Shown here piece after piece: positions 1 to 5,428 of a stretch of DNA of 9,319 nucleotides (within the stretch, counting starts at the first letter, position 1; each line of letters begins with the position of its first letter). The stretch spans positions 1-9,319 of the forward strand of contig JBKPFU010000067.1 in the NCBI GenBank assembly GCA_046728975.1. Direction: 5' to 3'. The notes beneath the pieces are model-generated. The model did not search any database. It was not told where the DNA came from and saw nothing but the letters and a program-made list of their open reading frames with translations. This DNA comes from JBKPFU01 sp046728975. Lineage in GTDB: Bacteria; Actinomycetota; Thermoleophilia; Gaiellales; Gaiellaceae. The position numbers were made by a program, and so were the translations under genes.

Positions 1-575
1 TAGCGCTGCGTGAGCAACAACGTGTAGCCGTACGTCTGCAGCTCGTAGCGGAGCGCGAACGCGGCGAAGTTCCGCAGACCCTGCGGAACACGCCCGATGA
101 CAAGGGCGATGAACCAGCTGAAGACGGCGAGGATCCTCGAGAGATAACCCAGAATGTTGGCGACGATCCAAGCCGGGATCGCGAGGATGATTCGAAAGCC
201 GACCGTTAGACGGTTCTGGCGCCCCGGGGGATCGACCTCGAGGTCGATCGGGTACCCCGGCCTCCCCGTAAAGCTCGGGTACGGGTCGGCGATCAGGAAG
301 AGATACGCGGTGAAGTGCGTGAAGTAGCGAAGGAAGGTCGCGAGGAAGTTGTGCAGACCGTCGGGCGAGCGGCCCATGAACAGCGTCGCAAACCAGTTGA
401 CGCTTGCGGCGAGGAACGCGATCACGCTCCACAACGACAACCAGATGATGTGCGGGATCGCGAGGAACAGCCGGAAGAAGACGGTGAGTCGATTCCGCTG
501 GAGATCGTCCGTCACCGCCAGCCGAACCGGATGCCTGGCGCTTACTTGTGCGGGGGCCGCGGGCGCCTCTTCCAC
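1..575 (-). CDS. DUF4389 membrane protein, two tandem units, C-terminus cut by window edge
   Basis: This is a partial gene of 191 visible codons that reads off the left edge. I translated it by hand from GTG at 575. The protein has a short Ala/Pro-rich N-terminus and then two copies of one roughly 90-residue unit. Unit 1 begins HPVRLAVTDDLQRNRLTVFF and unit 2 begins YPIDLEVDPPGRQNRLTVGF. Each unit continues through a hydrophobic hairpin (LFLAIPHIIW / IILAIPAWIV), a second hydrophobic segment, a G-R-x-P-x-G-L-x-N-F turn and an aromatic LRY...T.Y segment. This is the DUF4389 pattern; the family consists of integral membrane proteins of unknown function common in actinobacteria. About four membrane segments are visible. 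The gene lies 9 bases after the crotonase stop, in the same frame, so co-transcription is possible. AGGA 7 bases before GTG could be a ribosome site; the same bases also form a TAGGAT promoter-like hexamer. The family call is firm, the function unknown. Confidence 0.85.
   Translation of the reverse strand, partial: MEEAPAAPAQVSARHPVRLAVTDDLQRNRLTVFFRLFLAIPHIIWLSLWSVIAFLAASVNWFATLFMGRSPDGLHNFLATFLRYFTHFTAYLFLIADPYPSFTGRPGYPIDLEVDPPGRQNRLTVGFRIILAIPAWIVANILGYLSRILAVFSWFIALVIGRVPQGLRNFAAFALRYELQTYGYTLLLTQR
230..249. repeat. Perfect 20-base palindrome inside the DUF4389 gene
   Basis: GATCGACCTCGAGGTCGATC reads identically on both strands. It encodes Ile-Asp-Leu-Glu-Val-Asp in the linker at the start of the second DUF4389 unit. 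It could be a protein-binding site or a coincidence of codon choice in alternating Asp/Glu codons; nothing nearby decides this. Confidence 0.6.
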
Positions 576-581
576 GGCGCG

Positions 582-587
582 ATCCTA
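582..587 (-). promoter_or_regulatory. Candidate -10 element TAGGAT for the DUF4389 gene, containing the upstream stop codon
   Basis: On the minus strand the sequence reads TAGGAT, then six bases, then GTG. The first three bases are the TAG stop of the crotonase gene. The spacing would put the transcription start on the GTG, giving a leaderless mRNA. The same bases contain AGGA at a good ribosome-site distance, so a simple operon-internal Shine-Dalgarno sequence is an equally valid reading. No recognisable -35 is present. Confidence 0.3.
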
Positions 588-1355
588 ACGCCCCTCGAAC
601 TTAGGGTCACGCTTCTCGAGAAACGCCGCGACACCCTCTGCGAAATCCGCAGTCTTCGTGGCAACCGTCTGCAGCTGTGCCTCGCGCTCGAGCTGCTCTT
701 CGAGCGTCGCCGTTGCGGCGTGGTCGATCAACCGCTTGGTCATGCCGATCGCTGCCGTGGGCAGCCGCCCGACCTCCTTCGCCACCTCACAGGCCCGTGG
801 CATCAGCGAGTCCAGCTCGACGACCTCGGAGGCGAGGCCCCATGCTTGCGCCTCGACGGCCGAGAGCCGGCGGCCGGAGCAAAGCCATTCGAACGCACGC
901 GCCGGGCCGATTAGCCGGGGAACGAAGAACGAGCCACCCGAGTCGGGGATCAGGCCGACGTTGATGAAGGCCGGCACGAACGTCGCCGCGTCGGCGGCGA
1001 TCCGCAGATCGCAGGCGCAGGCAAGTGAGACGCCGGCGCCCGCCGCGGCGCCGTTCACGGCCGCGATCACCGGCTTCTCGAGGGCGCGCAGGCCGAGGAT
1101 CGTGCGGTGATAGCCGCCGCGCAGGCGCCCGCCGATGTCGCCGGCCGACTCCCGGAACTCGGTGAGGTCCTGCCCGACGCAGAATCCTCGTCCCTCTCCG
1201 GTCAGGATCACGGCGCGGACGTCGCGGTCCCGAGCCTCCTTGAACGCCTCCCAGAGCGCCTCGTGCATCGCGCGGTTGAACGCGTTCAGGACGTCCGGGC
1301 GATTCAGCCGAATCGTCAGGATCGCGCCGTCGCGGCTGGTCTCGACCTCGGCCAC
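585..1355 (-). CDS. Enoyl-CoA hydratase/isomerase family protein, PaaG-like
   Basis: This is a 256-residue crotonase-fold protein, the usual length for the family. The CoA-binding and oxyanion-hole segments are visible as GRGFCVGQDL (about 55-64) and NGAAAGAGVSLACACDLRIA (101-120). The residue matching Glu144 of rat mitochondrial hydratase is alanine (PAF, about 129). The Glu164 equivalent is kept (E155). An aspartate stands in GLIPDSGG at D138, where PaaG-type isomerases carry their catalytic Asp. An isomerase acting on an unsaturated or epoxy acyl-CoA is therefore more likely than a plain hydratase; the substrate is unknown. An open frame continues to 1616, but that extension is Arg/His-rich, antisense to the protease gene and unlike any crotonase. 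GTG at 1355 gives the normal N-terminus VAEVETSRDGAILTIRLNRP, with TAAGGT 7 bases upstream. It diverges from the protease gene and precedes the DUF4389 gene by 9 bases. A phenylacetate role is not supported by neighbours. Confidence 0.9.
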   Translation of the reverse strand: MAEVETSRDGAILTIRLNRPDVLNAFNRAMHEALWEAFKEARDRDVRAVILTGEGRGFCVGQDLTEFRESAGDIGGRLRGGYHRTILGLRALEKPVIAAVNGAAAGAGVSLACACDLRIAADAATFVPAFINVGLIPDSGGSFFVPRLIGPARAFEWLCSGRRLSAVEAQAWGLASEVVELDSLMPRACEVAKEVGRLPTAAIGMTKRLIDHAATATLEEQLEREAQLQTVATKTADFAEGVAAFLEKRDPKFEGR

Positions 1356-1362
1356 TCCGGAG

Positions 1363-1368
1363 ACCTTA
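1363..1368 (-). promoter_or_regulatory. Candidate leaderless -10 element TAAGGT for the PaaG-like crotonase
   Basis: The minus strand reads TAAGGT, then seven bases, then GTG at 1355. Only 36 bases separate this start from the divergent protease start, so a promoter must lie here or inside the protease gene. AAGG within the hexamer could also act as a weak ribosome site, 8 bases from GTG. No convincing -35 is visible. Confidence 0.4.
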
Positions 1369-1378
1369 ACCCGGCTGC

Positions 1379-1384
1379 TAGCTT
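1379..1384 (+). promoter_or_regulatory. Candidate leaderless -10 element TAGCTT for the HtrA-like protease
   Basis: TAGCTT is followed by seven bases and then GTG at 1392. There is no purine-rich ribosome site before this GTG, which favours leaderless translation. The hexamer lies 10 bases from the opposite-strand hexamer of the divergent crotonase gene, so two polymerases could not occupy both at once. The -35 is not recognisable. Confidence 0.4.
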
Positions 1385-1391
1385 CGAATGC

Positions 1392-2381
1392 GTGGCGGAG
1401 CTCACCTTTATCGACGCGATCTTCGACAGCGGCGACCCGGCCGAGGACGAGGCGCTCGACGCCTATTCGAAGGCCGTGACGACAGTGGCCGAGCGGCTCG
1501 GACCGTCGGTCGCGAACCTCCGCGTCCGGCGCCGCGTGCGCGGCGGCCGAGTGCTCGACGGGGGCGGCAGCGCGGTGGTGATCACACCCGACGGCTTCAT
1601 GCTCACCTCGGCGCACGTCGTCGCCCGCACGGAGGGCGGGCGCGGTTCGTTCGCCGACGGCCGCGAGGTCGAGTTCTCCGTCGTCGGGTCGGACCCGTTG
1701 TCCGACCTCGCGGTGCTCCGCGCCGATGCACGTGATCTCTCACCCGCGGAGCTCGGCGATGCCGAGCGCCTCCGCGTCGGCCAGCTCGTGGTCGCGATCG
1801 GCAACCCGAACGGGTTCGGAAGCTCGGTCACTGCCGGCGTTGTCTCGGCACTCGGTCGGTCGCTGCCGACGCGGTCCGGCTCTGCTGCTCGTGTTGTCGA
1901 CAACGTGATCCAGACGGACGCCGCGCTCAATCCCGGCAACTCGGGCGGAGCGCTCGCCGACGGCCAGGGACGGGTCGTCGGCATCAACACCGCCGTCGCG
2001 GGTGTCGGCCTCGGCCTAGCCGTGCCGATCAACGAGGCGACGCGCAAGATCGTCGCCACGCTGATGACCGACGGGCGGTTCCGGCGCGCCTATCTCGGCG
2101 TTGCCGGCGGGCCGAGGCCCCTGCCGCCCCGGCTGGCGCGACGCCTTGGTCGTGAGGCCGGCTTCGAAGTCGTGCAGGTCTTCGAGGGGACGCCCGCCGC
2201 CCGCGCCGGACTACGGGCCGAGGACGTGATCGTCGACCTCGACGACAACCGGATCGAGCGAGTCGACGATATCCAGCGCCTGATGGTCGGCGACGTGATC
2301 GGGACCCGGGTCCGGCTCCGGCTCGTACGAGAAGGCGAGCTCTTGGAATTGCCGCTCGTGCCCGAAGAACTGGTCGAATGA
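1392..2381 (+). CDS. HtrA/DegP-like serine protease with C-terminal PDZ domain, no export signal
   Basis: This 329-residue protein is a trypsin-fold endopeptidase of the S1C (HtrA/Deg) type. All three catalytic residues are visible: H75 in LTSAHVV, D105 in SDPLSDLAVLRAD and S184 in NPGNSGGAL. The supporting segments VAIGNPNGFGSSVTAGVVSA and GLGLAVPI are also present. Residues about 234-325 form one PDZ domain (YLGVAGG... GTPAARAGLRAEDVIVDLDD), which binds unfolded C-termini in this family. Known HtrA proteins are usually exported or membrane-anchored, but this one starts with an acidic segment and has no signal peptide or membrane helix, so it is probably cytoplasmic. An open frame extends back to 1107, but that part is antisense to the crotonase. 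I chose GTG at 1392 because of the N-terminal sequence and the TAGCTT hexamer. The L,D-transpeptidase gene follows after 20 bases on the same strand. Confidence 0.9.
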   Translation: MAELTFIDAIFDSGDPAEDEALDAYSKAVTTVAERLGPSVANLRVRRRVRGGRVLDGGGSAVVITPDGFMLTSAHVVARTEGGRGSFADGREVEFSVVGSDPLSDLAVLRADARDLSPAELGDAERLRVGQLVVAIGNPNGFGSSVTAGVVSALGRSLPTRSGSAARVVDNVIQTDAALNPGNSGGALADGQGRVVGINTAVAGVGLGLAVPINEATRKIVATLMTDGRFRRAYLGVAGGPRPLPPRLARRLGREAGFEVVQVFEGTPAARAGLRAEDVIVDLDDNRIERVDDIQRLMVGDVIGTRVRLRLVREGELLELPLVPEELVE

Positions 2382-2401
2382 CATCCTCCTGAACGGGGAA
2401 A

Positions 2402-3454
2402 ATGGGGCGCATGAAGCGTCGCTGGGTGATCGCTCTCGCCGCGACCGTCGGACTCGTTCTCGGCCTCGGCGCCACGGCGCTGTACGCCTACGACCTCTCG
2501 CGCTCCGATGTGGTCGCGAAGGGCATCACCGTGGCCGGCGTCGACATCGGCGGCCTTTCGGCCGGCCGGGCGCGCGAGACGCTCAGACGCGCATTGGCGG
2601 CCAGGCTGGAGCGGCCCGTCGTCGTTCGGCTCGAGAACCGCCGCTTCGTCCTGTCACCTCAGGAAGCCGAAGTTCGCGTCGACGCGGCCGGCATGGTGGG
2701 GCAGGCGCTCGCGAAGAGCCGTGACGGCTTCTTCGTCCGGCGCGCCGTCCGGGAGCTCTCAGGCGGCGAGGTTCGCGCCACCCTCCCCGCCCGCGTCCGC
2801 TACTCGCGCGAAGCCGTCCGTGCGCTCGTCGAACGGGTCAAGGACACGGTCAACCGGTCGCCGCAGGATGCAACGGTGACGCCGTCGGCCTCGGCTCTCG
2901 CAGTTCGTCCGTCGCGTGACGGGCGGACGGTTCGAAGCATCCGGCTTCGGTGGGCGATCGCGCGGGCGCTCTTCGACCCCACCGGCGCCCGGATCGTCGA
3001 CGTGCCGACCAAGACGACCAAGCCCCGCGTGACGACGCGGCGGCTCGCGAAGAAGTATCCGTTCTTCATCACCATCAACCGCGGCCAGTTCAAGCTGCGG
3101 CTCTTCCGCAAGCTCAAGCTCGCCAAGACCTACCCGATCGCCGTCGGTCAGATCGGCCTTGAGACCCCGGCCGGCCTCTACCACGTCCAGAACAAGGCGA
3201 TCAACCCGGCGTGGCACGTCCCCATGTCCGCCTGGGCAGGATCGCTCGCCGGCTCGGTCATTCCCGGCGGGACGCCCGAGAACCCGTTGAAGGCGCGCTG
3301 GCTCGGCATCTACAACGGCGCGGGCATCCACGGCACCGACGCGACGTACTCGCTCGGCCACGCCGCCTCCCACGGGTGCATCCGCATGTCGATCCCCGAC
3401 GTGATCGAGCTGTACTCGATCGTCCCGATCCACACGCCGGTCTACGTGGGCTAG
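2402..3454 (+). CDS. Membrane-anchored L,D-transpeptidase (YkuD) with VanW-type peptidoglycan-binding domain
   Basis: The protein has 350 residues. A basic start (KRR) leads into one hydrophobic helix (about 9-29), an uncleaved anchor or signal that places the rest outside the membrane. Residues about 40-200 resemble the PG_binding_4 region found ahead of YkuD domains in actinobacteria (GVDIGGLSAGRARETL). Residues about 221-349 form the YkuD catalytic domain, starting FFITINRGQFKLRLF. Its signature is complete: H310 in GIHGTD, then S323-H324-G325-C326 and R328, with C326 the nucleophile. Such enzymes make 3-3 peptide cross-links in peptidoglycan or attach proteins to it. ATG at 2402 has a GGGGA only 3 bases upstream. 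ATG at 2411 (MKRRWVIAL) is equally plausible and has GAAAAT 7 bases before it. The gene follows the protease by 20 bases, and its TAG stop shares CTAG with the stop of the convergent LtrA gene. Confidence 0.92.
   Translation: MGRMKRRWVIALAATVGLVLGLGATALYAYDLSRSDVVAKGITVAGVDIGGLSAGRARETLRRALAARLERPVVVRLENRRFVLSPQEAEVRVDAAGMVGQALAKSRDGFFVRRAVRELSGGEVRATLPARVRYSREAVRALVERVKDTVNRSPQDATVTPSASALAVRPSRDGRTVRSIRLRWAIARALFDPTGARIVDVPTKTTKPRVTTRRLAKKYPFFITINRGQFKLRLFRKLKLAKTYPIAVGQIGLETPAGLYHVQNKAINPAWHVPMSAWAGSLAGSVIPGGTPENPLKARWLGIYNGAGIHGTDATYSLGHAASHGCIRMSIPDVIELYSIVPIHTPVYVG
3451..3454. other. Convergent genes sharing one CTAG palindrome as both stop codons
   Basis: The plus-strand transpeptidase stops with TAG at 3452-3454. 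The minus-strand LtrA gene stops with TAG on the complement of 3451-3453. The two coding regions overlap by exactly 4 bases, CTAG. There is no room for an intergenic terminator, so any termination signal must lie inside the opposing coding sequence. Confidence 0.95.
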
Positions 3455-4608
3455 GGCTTCAGGCCGTGCGCTTCGTGGCCCGCGATCTCGACCGCGACCT
3501 GCGCGACGAGGACGGCAGCGACGAGGCCCGCGATGACGAGCGGCGAGACCGAAGCGAAGACGGCCGCGAAGACCAGCATCGCTGCGCCCGACCCCAGCCT
3601 TAACCAGAGATCCGGATCACGCAGCGTCCGCGCGCCGGCGAGTTGAACGGCACCCATCGCGAGGAGCGCGAGCGCGATTCCGCCGCAGAACAGCCAGCGC
3701 GCACCGGCGCCGAGCTCGCCGGCCGGCGTCTCGTGGATCGCGAGCTTCGTCCCGACCCCAAAAGCCGCGATCCCGAGCACGAGCGGGTAGTGGCCGTATA
3801 CGTAGACGAGGCCTCCGAGACCTCGGCCCAGCACCGACGTGTCGACGAAGTCGAAATGGATCCACCAGAGGCAAGCCGCGATCACGAACGCGGCGGCGGC
3901 GAAGAGCCCCGAATCGAGTCGCCACGTGACGCCGGAGGTGCCGACGACGGCCGCAAGCACGGCCTCGCCGAGCACGATGATCGTGAAGAGCCCAAACCGC
4001 TCGGGGATGTGAGACCTGTGAACCGGCGCCTGCCGGATTGCGCGCCAGCCGAACAGAGGCGCCGCGAGCTCGACGACGAGCCCGGCGGCCCAGATCCAGT
4101 AGCGAGCGGGACTCGCGACGAGCGTCGAGGCGAGCCAGAGCACGACGCCGAGCGAGAACATCGCCAGGTAGATCTCTGTCAGTCGCCGCGCCTGGGGGAC
4201 GTGCCGCCGCGCGCGAACGTAGAGGACGAGCAAGACCGCCCGCACGAGCGCATACGAGACGACGAAGGCGGTCCAGCGGTCGAAGGCATCGCGCACGTTC
4301 ACCGCGAGCGCGGCGATCGCAAGCATCCCGCCCAGCGTGAGCAGCCGGTAGAGGAGATCGTCGGTGTCGAACCTGTCGGCGTAAAACGTGTAGCCCATCC
4401 ACGCCCACCAGATGGCGACGAACAGGGCCGCGTAGCGCAGAAATCCGTCCAGCGACGGGTCGTCGGTCAGGTTCTGGCCGACCTGTGCGATCGCGGCGAC
4501 GAAGACGAGGTCGAAGAAGAGCTCGAGCCAGGTCGCCCTCCGCTCGACTTCGTCGGCGTCGAGCGTCCGTAGGCGCGGAGGCTCGAGCAGGCGCTCCAAT
4601 GTCGCCAT
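3451..4608 (-). CDS. Low-temperature-requirement protein A (LtrA) family membrane protein
   Basis: This is a 385-residue polytopic membrane protein with about ten hydrophobic segments. Family marks are WLELFFDLVFV (27-37) near the N-terminus, the WWAWMGYTFYADRFDTDD segment (67-84), HIPERFGLFTIIVLGE (200-215) in the middle, and YGHYP (271-275). The length is normal for LtrA. The family was named for a Listeria mutant growing poorly in the cold; its biochemical function is not established. The start ATG at 4608 is preceded by CCTCCTGAC, which is anti-Shine-Dalgarno in sense, so no ribosome site is visible. A TAGCGT hexamer lies 11 bases before ATG and could give a very short leader. The gene follows the enoyl-CoA hydratase by 46 bases on the same strand and could be read through from it. 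Nothing links it functionally to the crotonases. Confidence 0.92.
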   Translation of the reverse strand: MATLERLLEPPRLRTLDADEVERRATWLELFFDLVFVAAIAQVGQNLTDDPSLDGFLRYAALFVAIWWAWMGYTFYADRFDTDDLLYRLLTLGGMLAIAALAVNVRDAFDRWTAFVVSYALVRAVLLVLYVRARRHVPQARRLTEIYLAMFSLGVVLWLASTLVASPARYWIWAAGLVVELAAPLFGWRAIRQAPVHRSHIPERFGLFTIIVLGEAVLAAVVGTSGVTWRLDSGLFAAAAFVIAACLWWIHFDFVDTSVLGRGLGGLVYVYGHYPLVLGIAAFGVGTKLAIHETPAGELGAGARWLFCGGIALALLAMGAVQLAGARTLRDPDLWLRLGSGAAMLVFAAVFASVSPLVIAGLVAAVLVAQVAVEIAGHEAHGLKP

Positions 4609-4654
4609 GTCAGGAGGGAACGCTACGCCGCGGCTCGTGCCTCCGGGCGCGGGC
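4609..4654 (-). other. 46-base gap between enoyl-CoA hydratase and LtrA genes
   Basis: This is the longest gap in the window. On the minus strand it contains TAGCGT, 11 bases before the LtrA ATG, and no Shine-Dalgarno sequence. The AGGAGG seen on the plus strand at 4612-4617 has no suitably placed start codon. I see no strong hairpin followed by a T run. It may hold a weak promoter for LtrA, or nothing specific. Confidence 0.4.
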
Positions 4655-5428
4655 TCAGCGGCCCTTGAAGTCCGGCTTGCGCTTCTCCGTAAACGCCGTC
4701 AGCCCCTCCCTCGCGTCCTCGGACGCGAAGGCGAGGTAGAGCGCGCGCCGCTCGGCCTCCAGCCCGGTGCCGAGCGTCGTCTCGTACGCCCGGTTGACCG
4801 ACTCCTTGGCGAGCCGGGTCGCCACAGGTCCCTTCGCCGCGATCTCGTGCGCAACGCGCTTCGCCTCCTCGAGCCAGGCCTCCTTGGCGACGACACGCGC
4901 GACGAGGCCGGCCTCGAGCGCCTCGCGGGCGGAAAGCCGCCGTCCGCTCAGGATCACGTCCATGGCGAGCGCCTTGCCCACTGCGCGAGTCAGCCGCTGC
5001 GTTCCGCCGGCGCCCGGAATGATCCCAAGCGACGTCTCCGGCTGGCCGAACTGCGCCGTCTCGGAGGCGACGATCAGGTCACAGGTCATCGCGAGCTCGC
5101 AGCCGCCGCCGAGGCAGAAACCGGAGACCGCCGCCACGAGCGGCTTCCAGAGCGACCGGAGCGCATCCCAGCGCTCGACGCGGCGCTGGTAGTAGAGCTG
5201 GATCGCCGACGACCGCGCCAGCTCGCCGATGTCCGCGCCCGCCGCGAAGACGCGGTCGGAGCCGCCGAGGACGATGCAGCGAATCTCGTCATCCGCGTCG
5301 AGCCGCTGCAGCGCCGTCACGAGCTCGTCCATCAGCTCGTCCGAGAGCGCGTTCAGCTGCTGCGGCCGGTTGAGCAGTACGACCGCGATCGGAGCCTCGC
5401 GCTCGACGAGAACGAGAGCGTCGGTCAT
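4655..5428 (-). CDS. Enoyl-CoA hydratase, classical crotonase type
   Basis: This 257-residue crotonase is of canonical length and ends with the usual TEKRKPDFKGR tail. It should hydrate trans-2-enoyl-CoA to 3-hydroxyacyl-CoA in beta-oxidation or a related acyl-CoA route in the cytoplasm. The oxyanion and CoA segments are FAAGADIGEL (61-70) and SGFCLGGGCELAMTCDLIVA (102-121). E131 in QPETSLGIIPGAGGTQRL matches rat Glu144. The position of Glu164 is Asp (D157 in LAMDVILSG), a change common in bacterial members and probably still functional. Its ATG overlaps the stop of the upstream crotonase gene as ATGA, which indicates translational coupling. GGAG lies 5 bases before the ATG, the clearest ribosome site in the window. 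Chain length or substrate cannot be told from sequence. Together with the upstream BamA-like protein it probably serves one pathway. Confidence 0.93.
   Translation of the reverse strand: MTDALVLVEREAPIAVVLLNRPQQLNALSDELMDELVTALQRLDADDEIRCIVLGGSDRVFAAGADIGELARSSAIQLYYQRRVERWDALRSLWKPLVAAVSGFCLGGGCELAMTCDLIVASETAQFGQPETSLGIIPGAGGTQRLTRAVGKALAMDVILSGRRLSAREALEAGLVARVVAKEAWLEEAKRVAHEIAAKGPVATRLAKESVNRAYETTLGTGLEAERRALYLAFASEDAREGLTAFTEKRKPDFKGR

Noticed and set aside
573..587. TAG read-through making a crotonase-DUF4389 fusion (and likewise EamA-YdcZ at 7219)
   Set aside because: The frames do continue past TAG, but each downstream gene has its own start and the shared frame follows from the 9-base spacing; there is no read-through element or sign of amber recoding.
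1107..1391. N-terminal extension of the protease (95 extra residues)
   Set aside because: It is the antisense of crotonase coding sequence and adds no signal peptide or recognisable domain.
1356..1616. N-terminal extension of the PaaG-like crotonase (87 extra residues)
   Set aside because: The extension is Arg/His/Ala-rich, antisense to the protease coding region and precedes a normal crotonase N-terminus; GTG at 1355 gives the usual length.
3643..4572. Plus-strand open frame of 309 residues opposite LtrA
   Set aside because: Composition is dominated by Arg, Glu, Asp and Pro, as expected from the antisense of a GC-rich membrane protein gene; LtrA on the other strand has clear family motifs.
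4612..4617. Perfect AGGAGG on the plus strand
   Set aside because: No start codon lies at ribosome-site distance downstream in a credible gene; it is opposite the LtrA leader.
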